NCBI GenBank assembly: GCA_026745465.1 | Contig: JACYXH010000473.1 | Location: 2,952,191-3,016,190 of the forward strand | DNA length: 64,000 bases | Direction of reading: 5' to 3' | Origin: Lota lota | Taxonomy: Eukaryota > Chordata > Actinopteri > Gadiformes > Lotidae | Shown: piece by piece, positions 12,648-38,304 of the stretch | How the letters are laid out: the number at the start of each line of letters is the position of its first letter | Position numbering within the stretch: position 1 is the stretch's first letter | The notes under the pieces: model-generated | Told to the model about the DNA's origin: nothing | Database searches by the model: none | The model's input: only the letters and a program-made list of their open reading frames with translations | Program-made: the position numbers and the translations under genes

Positions 12648-15240
12648 GTAAGTGGAATGATACATTTCCTTCCTGCGTCTTTTTTCTCACACAGGAACAG
12701 AACTGGTTTCTTTATTATCCAAATAGAACAGTAAACTTCAAACTTATGTTTGCTATTAAACACGTTTTGATTTTTACGTTGTATGTTTTGTCGGTACGAT
12801 GGTGAAATCCATTACTTGGTCTAGTTCAGCAACCGATGTAATGAGAAGCAAGCAGGGCAATGGCTGTCGGTCGGATTCGATAGGAATTGTGTAATGGCCT
12901 ATCCTATACTGTATGATTCGTGTCTGGTTATGGGTTTCTGCATACGGTGTTTTCTATCTGCCTAATTATTTCAATCTGTCAAATGAGATTCGCAGTTTGT
13001 ACGCGGTCAATAGGCCCACTTGGCTGTAAGCGACGACTGACCATATTCACCATAATATTTTGGATAGTAGGCTACAACTGTGGAATCGAGCTTGTACACA
13101 TCTGAAAGCAACCCAACCTTGAGTGAACACTCCGGTACAGATGTATCTAGGTCTGTAGCTTAATGTAATTAAGTAGCCATTAGACAAACTGCACAAATAA
13201 GAGGCCTGTTGTTCAACGCTGTTCGTCACTTAAGAAGACCCTATTTCCAGTCTTACTTGCATCATAATATATGATCTATATTTATTCATATTGTCCAAAA
13301 TACTTTTGTTTAGAGATTCTAGCATTGATTCAGCACAATTGTGGATAGCTCTGTGTTCTTAATTCAACTCAAATTTAACATTATTTATGTAATTAATGTT
13401 TTGATTACTTGTATATATAAAATGTTATTTACTAGAATCACTTGCTATTTGTGTGCAATACTACTATGCAAAATAGGTGTAACTTAGCCAACTAAAGGTG
13501 TGTAGTTTAACTAAAAGGCGTGAGTTTGAGTATAGCCAATTTGTTTATTTTACTTTCTACAAATATTATTATTATTACTTATTTTCTTGCCATTGGACTG
13601 AAGTTAAGCAAGAAGGCCAATTTGTCGAAGCGATGCCCACTAATAAATCACCATCATGATGGAGGGTTGTCAACATTTCTGGGTAGAAGAGTCCCACTTT
13701 TATATATAGTGAAATAACAACAGGGGGTCTAGTCTGCCCACAAGGCATAAGGTTATTAAATTGTCTCAGTGCCTGAAGGAAACACAATGTGAAGCACAGT
13801 ATACGCCAGCACCCTGTTGTACTATCATTAAACCCAAACACACACACACACATAGACGAGAGTAAAAGAGGGAAAACCCTGCATATTGAACACAGATGAC
13901 CTCATCCAACATGCATGGTTTCAATGCTTTCTGTTAATTTTTTTGGAGGGGGTGGGGACAGCTCCAATGTCCAAGGTCCAATCAAGTCAGTGATTTAACA
14001 GTTTCAAAATGTTATGTAGATCCTGGTTTAAAACAAAATCCAACATCATGAAGGCCTACATCCTCGGGCGAATAACTGCTTATAACCGCTTACAACGCTT
14101 ACTTTCACAATAGACAGATGATAATGTTTATAAATCGCATTTCAGTATATTTAAAGAAGCTTAACCAGCACTCAAGTAAGCACACACTCAGACTAATGTG
14201 CAGCTGTAAAACTCCCATTAACACATTTGATTCAAATGAAAGTACTAGTAGGAGCATTTTCCGACAGTGAACTGTTCACAAGCATTACATATTGGACATC
14301 GAAGATAGCCTAGTAGTGTACATTTGATCCTCCCCATGTTCAATTTATGGTCACTAAAAAGAGTGTCTTCAAATCTGGCCTTTTTAAATGAATTAACAGA
14401 CACAAAGGTTCAGGCCTTGTAGGAATGACAAATGTCTTGGTAAATTCTCCATGTGTGAATCTTGGTAAATTTTCATGTCATCTATCACTGTGAGCCTTAA
14501 AACCCTTTCTTAAAAACGTATAACCTGTAAAAGTTAATATAAAGAAGCATTATTTGGATCTCTGTAGTTAAATTCAACGAGGCCCCATGGAAATGAGTTG
14601 TTGGCCAGCTCTATGTTCTGTGCTGTTGACATTTTAGTAATACATTCGGTTAATCTGGCATCATTCTAGCCAATTAGAAAAGGCAATTACCATTTACAAC
14701 AAGAGTGTTTCACTATAGTGTTTGGCTGCTCTGTAATCCTCGAATGCTATGGAAACTGCTTTTGCCGAAGCATTATGAAATATTAGCTTAGCACATGTAA
14801 GCTATGTCAACACATGTAATAACAAACACAAACATGACTGTGTGTTAATACATCCCTTGCTTCATTGTCTGCAGTTTTTGTTTTAGGCACGTAAAGATAC
14901 AAGGCATTGTGTTGACATGATATGGATCCATGTTCCCAGTGCATGATGAACACATTAGACAAGATCCTTGTCCGAGGGGCTTGGGCTATCTCCTGCTAGG
15001 CACCCTCCATTCATCTTTTGAGCGTTTGGCAAATTTCATTGGCCAATGCATAATCTGCTAAAGGTCACTGCCACTAATTACACTTCTCAAAAAGACACAG
15101 ATGCCCACCCTCAGCCCCATTTTTCTCTTCATCAAAAGAATATTCATCAGTCGCAGAAGGGATTCCTGGAATGATTTCAGCTAAGCGCCATCCCTCTTTA
15201 TCAGTGTGACTTCAACCCCACCAAAGATTATAACACAGAG
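12648..15240. other. Presumed mef2d intron 1, left part
   Basis: AT-rich sequence with no exon recognised. The text around 15010-15080, including the palindrome ATTGGCCAAT and a homeobox-like TAATTA, looks compositionally like a conserved noncoding element, but conservation cannot be judged from one sequence. Confidence 0.4.
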
Positions 15241-15282
15241 CTGGCCCAGGGGACTATTGTATTGCCAAGGTCACTATATCAG

Positions 15283-15690
15283 TATGGCCCAGGTGACTTA
15301 ATCGTAGGGCCCAGGTGACTATATTATGGCCCAGGTCCCTATACTATGGCCCAGGTGACTATATTATGGCCCAGGTCTCTATACTATGGCCCAGCTGACT
15401 ATACAATGGCCCAGCTGACTATACTATGGCCCAGGTGACTATATTATGGCCCAGGTCTCTATACTATGGCCCAGCTGACTATACAATGGCCCAGCTGACT
15501 ATACTATGGCCCAGGATACTATACTATGGCCCAGGTGACTATATTATGGCCCAGGTCTCTATACTATGGCCCAGCTTACTATATTAGTATGGCCCAGGTC
15601 ACTATACTATGGCCCTTGTCCCTATATTAGTATGGCTGAGGTGACACATGGCTGAGGTGACACCTCACTATGGCACCAGGTCACTATATT
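15283..15690. repeat. 20-bp minisatellite with E-box core
   Basis: About 18-20 tandem units of the form atggcccaggtgactatact. The unit core varies as CAGGTG (5 copies), CAGCTG (4 copies), CAGGTC, CAGGAT and CAGCTT. From about 15343 an 80-bp higher-order unit of four variants (GGTGACT, GGTCTCT, GCTGACT, GCTGACT) occurs twice in register and begins a third time. It lies in presumed mef2d intron 1, about 1.7 kb upstream of the first coding exon. Both ends degrade gradually, as expected for an old minisatellite. Confidence 0.95.
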
Positions 15691-15699
15691 AGTGTATTG

Positions 15700-16915
15700 T
15701 CAAACTGAGCCGCAGACCAATGTCCCAGGTTCACTATAAAGAATAAATCTTCCAGCTTCTCTGGGTTCTCTTAATGCCAGTAGGAGAAGGAGCCAGCCGG
15801 ATCCAGAGTCCAAGCTCATTATCCTGGCCCTCAATCAGACCTCCATCCAGCTCTTAATCGAGCCATCAGCGCCTTGAGGGGGGAAGAGACCATGTCATTA
15901 CTGTAATGAGGAAGCAGCCGTGCAGGGAGGGAGCAGCCGTGCAGGGGGCAGTAGGGAGAGCGCCACAAGGAGAAAGTCCCACGTTGTTGCCCCATTCTGG
16001 TCAAATTCACATGGAAATCAACGGTTTATTGTGAACATCACCCTGTCACGGCTTACTTAGTGTACTGCACTAAAAGTCTGTTAATATCTTATAACCCTCT
16101 CCAACATAAACGATGAATATGCTAATATAGCTGTGCAGTTAGCTAATGACCAGGGGGGGCGGGGCTGTATAATTCAAGAGTTCTGTGGGAAGGGTTGTAG
16201 TAGAGAACAACGTGCAGACCATTGAAACCAATGCAGTTTTTTTATATATAAATATATATGCTTATAATTTATTTTATGCTTATAAAGTTATATTAAACAT
16301 ATACTATACTTCCAGATTGTATGTTAGTTTGAGTGGATGCAAGTGGGGTAATAAAAGTAAAATGTCAGTGTTGTACTTTGAATGATGCATAGTTCTGAGA
16401 TGAGCGATTGAATATCTTCACTCACACCCTTGTTAGTGATCGTTATGGAGTGTGTGCATGTCACACTACCGTGCACACAAAACCCCCAATGAAATAAAAT
16501 GTAAGCAGCAGTTCCCCCCGTTGCCCCACAGCTGCGCTTGGTTAACTTTGATCTTTCTTAATAATGAATATCCTGTATCTTTGGGTATTGTGTTCATGAC
16601 GTCCACGTGGAGGAACAGAAAAGCTTTGAATGCCTGTTGCCGTTGTTGTTATTATTTGTTTATTCTCTAGCGACATGATGGGTCCTTTGCAGTGTAGTCA
16701 ATGGCTGGTGCACATGCACGTGATGAGCAGCTTTTGGGCTGTAGGCGTTGAAATATGTTGATGATTCACAGGTTACTTCCTAGTCTTACTGCTGGCTCAC
16801 GTACAAATACAATACTGTGTACATGACTCTGGGATTCCCCCTCCTTCCCTCGACACATAGTGGTTTCACATTGATTGTTTATGTGATTGATCACGAGAAT
16901 GAGAAATGTTGTCTA
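15700..16915. other. Presumed mef2d intron 1, right part
   Basis: No exon is recognised. It includes a short direct repeat, gcagccgtgcaggg (about 15914-15945), and AT-rich text. Open frames here show no protein family. Confidence 0.45.
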
Positions 16916-17084
<169 letters not shown>

Positions 17085-17371
17085 CTTGTCTCTGTCTCTT
17101 GACCATAGGAGGAGAGTGACGTCCGTCGTACCACAGCAACAGTGGGAGGGGGGGGCAATTGGCCACCTTTGTCCCTACTAAGCAAACAATGAACTGAGCA
17201 TCGTCCACTCCACCAAACCAAACGTTTGTGTGTGTCAGAGTTCCTTTACTGGCATGCATGACCGTGTCTGGGGTTTTCTGTGCACGAGTAAGAGGTCATA
17301 GGTCACACCCACTGAGGGGCCATTCTCTTCTTCACTGACGCGGCCGTCCGTTTCCGCCGTCGCAAGGCACC

Positions 17372-31260
<13,889 letters not shown>

Positions 31261-33095
31261 TGTTTGTTTAATAGTCTACCGTGAAATATCAAACTCAATT
31301 TTTTGTCTGTAGTCTGTGTTCTTGACAAAGACCACTTTGTGTATTTTCTAATGACGTTTTACTGTAAGAAAACCAAACCGCAGCACCACTTGTAGATGGC
31401 ATTGCATTAGATGACTCCCTCTAGGTTAAACCCACATACGGTTGCACGCATAACCTCTTTATTGGCTGATTTGGTACTTTAAAGGCGGGGTCAGGGGCTT
31501 GGGTTCTCCTTTAATTAAATATGACTACTCAGTGTCAAACACCCTGTTTGAGCTAGTCCCCGCCCACCATCATACCACAATGTTTGATGCAAAAGCACAT
31601 ATTTAACCTATAGAGGGCAATTAGAATCTATGTTTACATCGTGTCCTACGATTTTAAATCTTTGTGCATTTCAGTCAAGATTTGGACCAGGATCCATTCA
31701 CTCCCTGTGGTCACTTAAAATCTCATGAGAACTGAGTGTGGGATTCTCCCCTGCAATGATCGATGATAGACGACCGTAACTGCTGAATGTATAGGACAAT
31801 TGACTACGCTTTAGCTGCAAGGCATCTCCGACAATCACTGCTGGATGTAATTGTCTATTCCAGGTGATTTTGTTGCATCGTCTTCTCAAGTAAGACTTCT
31901 TACTAGAGCCAGTTTAGTTTTATAGTGCCCCCACAAGGCCAAAATGGCCCATCTTGGCGTGCTGCCCTCATGGGTAGGCTAAGCACCATGGGTTTATGCA
32001 AATTGACCCACTGTATGCCAACTTCCTGTCAAAGTAGCGTTTTTGGTCAATATGTTTCTTTATTTCTCTTCATATCTTTGACAGAATTTTTGGGAGCTGA
32101 AGATTCAATCATAGTTGGTTTGGTTGAAATCGGACAAATGGCCTGGCTGGAAGTTCACAAAAGAACAAACTAGACTGATGAATGGCAATATAATTATTGC
32201 TAACCAAAAGGTTCTTCTGAACACTTAAATTCAGTTTCATACACTTTAAAACCTTTAATGGGAGCACAGAGGCACAGAGTGTAGACAAACAACTGCTCTT
32301 TATTATTGCATTGTACATTACCCACATTTGAACAGTATGGTGATCTGGCTGTCGAAATATGAATTTGGCTGAAAAAACCAAATTAATTAACTGAAAGACT
32401 TGATAAAAAAAAATCTGATTGCAAAAGAAATCAATCAATATTGATTTCATTATTCTTTCCAAAATAAAAAAATCCCATTGCATTCACCCAAGTAAATTAT
32501 TTTACTCAAAAGCAACAATCAGTTTAAACAATTTAACAGTGTGAGCCATCGTTTCAATGCAAACAGTCAAGCTTCCTGGTACACATATCCTTCATACTAG
32601 ATCATTCATAACTGAGAAAAAAATGCTCTGACGTCAAGAATAATTTGAGAGCCCTATTGTAATCCTTAGTTATAGAAAAGTGCAAATATGTCTTCATTCC
32701 TTGAGGCTCGGCGCGTATGCAATCAAGAGCCCAGGCATGGTGATACTGATGCTAGTCAAGGCTTCTGCAACCGTGCTACGTCTTTGCAGTTTCCGATTAT
32801 AAAAACGTTTTGTACACTGAAGGACCGTTTTCTGCCTTGCCTTTTGTCACATTTACCTTGTAAATATTGTGTCTGTTTATCAGGTGTCTGATCAGCCTTC
32901 AAAGTATGACAAGGAGAACTAATCAAGGAACTGACTTTTCAATGGGATGTGGTGTTCTTTTTTCTAATAGGGCATATGACAATCTTTAGCAATCTCGGTT
33001 GTCAAATAGCTAGCATGTCAAACCCACTGAAGGCATTGTTCTGCCGTCGGTCTGGACTCCCACCTATCTCTTTTGAAACAGGACCCTACGACCCC
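31261..33095. other. Spacer between mef2d and tmem79 3' ends
   Basis: No exon is seen. The right part is probably tmem79 3' UTR; a minus-strand AATAAA lies near 32293-32298. The piece at about 31890-32170 resembles dispersed fish repeats. Confidence 0.45.
31890..32170. repeat. Possible dispersed-repeat fragment
   Basis: The text around gtgcccccacaaggccaaaatgg, taggctaagcaccatgggttt and gcaaattgacccac resembles repetitive sequence I recall from other fish genomes. No ends or target-site duplications can be defined. Confidence 0.25.
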
Positions 33096-33288
33096 TCAGC
33101 CCCACCATCTCTGCATGGGCGCAGGCTCTGTGGTGGGAGGCTCTACGTCGAACACGACCCCCTGTCCCACTGAGGAGAAGATGTAGTACAGATTGACGCC
33201 CAGCATGACCAGGATGGGGAAGAAGGAGAAGCCGAATCCCAGAGCCCTCACACTGCTGCCCAGAGAGAGGCACACCCAGTAGATGAGC
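33096..33288 (-). CDS. tmem79: tmem79 coding exon 4
   Basis: Encodes LIYWVCLSLGSSVRALGFGF through MQRWWG and TGA at 33098-33096. The minus-strand acceptor TTGCAG precedes it. Carries the end of TM4 and TM5. Confidence 0.92.
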
Positions 33289-35526
33289 CTGCAACAAGAC
33301 AACACCACAGTGTTACCAAACCCTAAAAGGTTACGTGAGCCGGTTCGGGTACGATTTTGATAGGTTATACATACAAAACAGAAATGACAAAGTAAAATAT
33401 TAATATTTGTTGAATTTGTTAAATAGGATACATGTTGATTGCTGCTGATCGATAAATTAAGTCCACACCTCAGTGTCCTCCATTTTAAACACCTAGGCCA
33501 ACATAATATTAATAATGATGCTAAAACACAGCATGATATTAGTATTACAGTTCATATATTAGGAAGATATTTCAGGTTTGGTGTGTGGATGAGTCGTAAT
33601 GAAAGGTTGCGGAAAACACTGATCTAAAAAAAAGGCTGCATGCAGCCGAACCGCACATCACATTACCGTCCGGCGGCTCAGCGGACACTTACCTCCCGAT
33701 GGCGAATATGATGGTGAGCAGCGGCACCAGTTTCAGACATTCCTGGTTGAGGTAGGTGGCCATGACCGACAGCTGCAGGAAGTAGAAGAGGTAGAGGGAC
33801 AGCGAGTCGTTGACGTAGTGGCCGTGGGCCGCCACTTCCCTGCTTTCTAGCGAGCCCTGGTAGAGCGGCTTCAGTTCCCCGAACCGCAGCCTGGCTGCGC
33901 CCTGCACCACCACGCCTGTGCACCAGCAGAGCACCACGACGAGGCAGGGAGGGAAGGGAAAGTAAGAGGAACAGACTTTATTTGGGGTGCTTTGGCGGTT
34001 CACTTGTGTCCATTTTCATTTGCATCATAGACAGAGCAATGAGTGCTCGGGACGACACAAATAATACTCACAGCACAAATCAAAAGAAACATCGTCATTC
34101 GAGTCAATGAGTGATGCAATAGGTGGAACGCATGTGCAATTCAGTATGGCAGGTTGAAAATGAGTTGCGATCGCTCCTTAAAAAACTACAACATACTAAT
34201 TGGGACATCTTACCAAGCAGGATGGGCACCGTTGCAAAGAAAGCGCAGCGTAGAGTGTACACCAGCCTGAGGGGGGTGCTCTTGAGTTCCGGAGCATCAA
34301 AGGGTAGAAGGGTATAGCCCCCCCAAACAAGCAAGGGGAAGAGGACCAGGGCTGCCACCATCGCCAAGCACAGTTGGAGTTTCTCACTGCAACAACTGCC
34401 ACAGTCTACGAACAGAGATGGTGTTTTATGATAGAAGAGAATTAGGTTGCTGCAGTCATAAACATGAATCATAATAACCCAAATTGGTTGGTTGGTTTAT
34501 TTCAGACAAAAAGGAGCGACGGAGGCAGAGGCCTATCGTTACTAAAAGGGCAAAGCTACAGTGACCCTATGTGGGACTACATCTGAATGCCTTTAGGACA
34601 AGTTCAGATTATTCAGATGAAAATATAATAGGAATAACAATAATTATAATAAAAAAAAGTAAAGATATTTATAAAAGAATCCAACAGTGCTGTATAGGGA
34701 TAAAGCAAAACATACAAGTAGAGCTAAAACATTAGTAACTAACTGAAGGCCTGCCTATATAAAAAGGTTTTTCAATTGAGTATACATACATGTATCCTAA
34801 CCTAAAAGGGTTGTGCTACTAATAAAGGCCTATGTGACATTGTATGTCCTTACAGATATAGTCCTCATTAGGCCACTCAGAGAACTGGGGGACCTCCACA
34901 GTACTCGTAGCTCGTGGCTCCTTCTCATTCATGGGGTCATCATGGTGCGTGTTCTCCACAGGAGCACTCTCTCTTTCCCCCTGGTTCACAATGTTGACCC
35001 GGGGAGTAAAAATCAAAGCAGCCTTCTCTGGCATCCAGTTGACCGATCCGTCGTCATCGTCGTCCTCTTCCTCGCCGTCCGCCAGCGACCCCGAGCTTTT
35101 ATCCCCCTGTTGCGCCTCTATTTCGTACGCCCTCCAGCGCTCTCCCTCAGGCATGCTCTCCCTCCATTTGGATCGTCTCTTCATCTCCCCCTCTGCTTGC
35201 CTTCTGCTCTGGCTCCCACCACTCTCCTCCTCTGCTACTCTTCCTTTTGCAGATGATGGTCCACTGTCCTCTGCTCCCGGCATCATCCCCAGTTTGTCTC
35301 CCTGACACGGTAACGTGCTTGGTTCTGACAGAGCGGAGCAGGCCTCTGACTCTTCTTTTTCCTCCTCGTCCTCCTCCTGACTGCCTTCTTCCTCTCCTGG
35401 CTCCTGTTCCTCTACGCTTTTGTGTTTTTCTTGAATTTGGACTTTGGCTGTGGGATCACTGGATGTACCAGTCGAAGGACTAAGCTCTTTCCTCATTTCT
35501 GTGTTCAAAGCTTTCAATTCAGACAT
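33096..35526 (-). CDS. tmem79: Transmembrane protein 79 / mattrin (whole four-exon coding region)
   Basis: Multi-pass membrane protein. Mammalian TMEM79 (mattrin) acts in the trans-Golgi/lamellar-granule secretory system of epidermis and has been linked to Wnt-receptor (Frizzled) turnover. Four exons on the minus strand join in frame to 426 codons. The N-terminal 220 residues are acidic and low-complexity, with the short conserved motif MPEKAALIF (human LPEKAARAF). After a Cys cluster (CGSCCS; human CGSCG) come five membrane segments: LAMVAALVLFPLLVWGGYTL, LVYTLRCAFFATVPILLG, LYLFYFLQLSVMATYL, LVPLLTIIFAIGRLIYW, and FFPILVMLGVNLYYIF. The pattern LPFD-P-L...RLVYTLRC matches human LPFDVPRL...RLIYTLRC, and both end in WG. 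Teleosts may have two copies; which one this is cannot be told. It lies tail-to-tail with mef2d, consistent with human 1q22 synteny. Confidence 0.92.
33693..33915 (-). CDS. tmem79: tmem79 coding exon 3
   Basis: Encodes VVVQGAARLRFGELKPLYQG through LVPLLTIIFAIG. The acceptor GTGCACAG and donor GTAAGT are on the minus strand. Aligns with human TMEM79 from the end of TM2 to TM4. Confidence 0.9.
34214..34405 (-). CDS. tmem79: tmem79 coding exon 2
   Basis: Encodes CGSCCSEKLQLCLAMVAALV through ATVPILLG. The acceptor TTCGTAG and donor GTAAGA flank it. Holds TM1 and TM2, the best-conserved part. Confidence 0.92.
34406..34853. other. tmem79 intron between exons 1 and 2
   Basis: AT-rich intron of about 450 bp; nothing else seen. 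Confidence 0.6.
34854..35526 (-). CDS. tmem79: tmem79 coding exon 1
   Basis: Residues 1-224, starting MSELKALNTEMRKELS. Rich in Glu, Asp and Ser, with an Asp run (EEEDDDDDG) and the conserved VNWMPEKAALIFTPRV. The donor GTAAGG ends it. The first ATG of the frame follows a plausible 3' splice site (ACTTCAG, about 35538) by about 10 bases. Confidence 0.88.
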
Positions 35527-36432
35527 TGTTGCAACAACTGAAGTGGTTTTGGATTCTGGTAATTAGTAGATGTTTCCGTGTTGGTGTCTGCCAATTACTT
35601 TTTCTCCCTTCTAAAACGCAACCTCATTTTGAAGTTGATTTCTTATGTAGGCCTACAATATTCTGGAAAAGAAAAAAAAGTCACACAAAATGTATGATAT
35701 TGTGAGACCGGTGTAATTATATGAACATACACAACAATGCTATATTTGCATTACTGATTCAATGTTTTGTGGACTACAGAGCACAATCATCTTAAAAAGG
35801 CAAGAAAAACGAAACTGAACTCTGAACGAATGCCAACCTACTTATTAATGTGTAAAGGCATAATATAATCTGTTCCTTTCATTCAAAGTTGAAGATAGAC
35901 GTCAGATGTTTACATTTTTCTAATTCTAAAAACACCAAGTTCTCCTTGGCTAAACCAAACGCCTTCCACTCGTAGAACTGCATACGACAGGTAGAACCAC
36001 CAAACCAGGAACCAGTGCAGTATTGTGAAACAAACAAGGAACTGTTCACGACTGAATGCATTACACGGAGTGTTAGTTATTGGAACATACTCGGTTTCAA
36101 GTTAATTATAGAAATATAAAGAACTGGTAACTGAACAGTGACGTCTGTATATCCTAAAATATCACAATGTATTGGCGTAGCAAGGGAACAGTTCAAATAA
36201 AACAACAATTAGCTAATACTTTCCCACCGTGCAAAGGTCAAATGTGTCCATTATGAGGTCGAGCGTATATTATTGATATACTATGTTGGTGAAGTCATTT
36301 ATCCATGAAACTGTTTGGGATTGTTTACCAAAGCGGGGAATGCAGTTTCGCTAAACTAGTTCTGCGAGTCCAGACTACCAAATAAGTATTCTTCTTAAAC
36401 CTATTTCCAACCACATTGGTAATTTTACTTAC

Positions 36433-36640
36433 CAACTTCTACGCCGGGTCCACCATCCAATCAACCAGATATTTTATTAATAATTGTGTTCTTTCGACCG
36501 TTTCACAACTCTGAAGTTCCGTGTTGATACACGCTTTGTAATTTGGCAGGTGTATCAAGGTGGTAACATTCTGGCAGGTAGAAGGCTGAGGGTCCTGAAT
36601 TGTAGCGTTATCCCGGTTTAAGGCCACGCAATTTCCGTTC
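36433..36640 (-). other. tmem79: Probable noncoding first exon of tmem79
   Basis: A minus-strand donor, TTG followed by GTAAGTAAAA, ends at 36433, pairing with the acceptor near 35538. No coding potential is visible. The upstream limit is estimated only. Confidence 0.4.
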
Positions 36641-38304
36641 TCTTATTTCCTATGAGCTGTGTTTGAAGTTTACACGCAGTTCCCGGAGAGATAAGAACAA
36701 GAAAATACATGAATATTTTTTTACGAAAACGCTGACAAAGCAATAGCGATTCCTTTTAACGAAAATGAATATCCTCAATCGAAAGTCCCTCGCTCTGGCT
36801 AAAACCAACTGAAAGTCCCACCCTCTACCTTGCCGATAACGCTCATTGAGCAACGCGTTCCAGCCGCAGTGGGAACGAGATAAGGCAGGTAGACCAGTTT
36901 GTCCGTCACGTGACCCAACGAGCTTGCACAGGGTGGAGCACTCAATGAAGAAAATATGCATAACATATAATTCTGATAATTATAAATAGCGATGAAATGA
37001 TAACGCAAAAATATAAATACTGGCAATGGCAACATCTATTTCCACTTTGGGGAATACTTCACAGGAAAGATTAAAACAAATATATATTACGCCACAGTTT
37101 AAAATAAAACTGCAAGTAACTTTATTTTAAGCGCATACTGACCAAACTCCTCAGGGTTTCTGGTTCAAAACACATCACCAAATAAATTCCACTGAAAAGT
37201 CCGATTGAAATTTGACCACAAAATACGCCACCATATTCAGCGGCCTGTTAAATGTCTACATCACTTTGTCATTTGAACATTAGTGGTAGATTCATTTTGG
37301 CGTCATGTCTTACCACTTCCCAAGCAATAGAAGAGCACTGCTGGATAATTGTGCTCATCTTAGTTATATACCAAAATTATAAGGACGTACCACTCAATGT
37401 TTCTTTTACAATGAACAAAGAGAGTAAATCAATGTTTTGTGAGATCAGACCAGTACGAAACAAATACAACTCAAGAGGCCTAATTGTAGAATAATACAAA
37501 TCTAGCCTTGTGGCTACATAGAACACATCAGAATATATTGAAATTCAAAATACAATGCAAATTGAGAACAGCCATGACCACTAAAAATGTGTACAGTATA
37601 TCTTGAGGCGCTTTGTTTAGGGCATGGGAGTGATTGTGGTCTACAGAATATAGTAGCCAACTATTTACCCTTTTTTTCTGCCAGGGAATGTAATTTAGTG
37701 CTTTCAACATTTTCAATTGTTACACCCAGGAATGGTATTCAAATTTAAAAGGACATTCAAGGCATTAAGCGTTGAAATGAAGGCAAAATAACATTTTTCT
37801 AAATAAATAAATTGGATATGATTTATTTATATCCCCACTGGATATGTCAACATATGCATTTTGGATCCTATTGATAATAGGACTACCCACCCAGTATTTC
37901 CTTACTACATCAATGAACACAATGAGTAGACACTTCAAATTTCTTAACATTAAAATGAGCAAGTAAAATAGAATGAAAGACTTGGTTAATAACTCATACA
38001 TGCTTGTTCTGTATCACTAGTATCTATGAAAAATGCGTATGCTGGTTTACATGACAGATACAGAAGCATTGAGTTTCAGTGAAGGCATGTTTAAATTAAT
38101 GAACAATCTATCACGAATAACATGACAAAACGGCAGTATATCTATCATATCCAAATGACGAAATATAAAAAAATAAGCCTGTTCATTAAACAATGTTTTT
38201 TAGTTTTTCGGTATTCAAACAGCAGCCAACCAGAGGTGTCGTCCATTCTGTGACTGTTACTGCAGACTCCTGAGGCAAACCAACCTCTATCCCCAACCAC
38301 ATCA
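36641..38304. other. Spacer between tmem79 promoter and AT-hook gene
   Basis: AT-rich, no exon seen. The right end is presumably the 3' UTR of the AT-hook gene; a minus-strand AATAAA (plus TTTATT) near 37824 is a candidate poly(A) signal. Confidence 0.5.

Noticed and set aside
15283-15690. Regular repeats resembling a CRISPR array
   Set aside because: Units are contiguous 20-bp tandem copies without unique spacers, in a eukaryotic genome; it is a minisatellite.
34813-35483. Plus-strand frames of 78-147 residues
   Set aside because: Antisense shadows of tmem79 exon 1.
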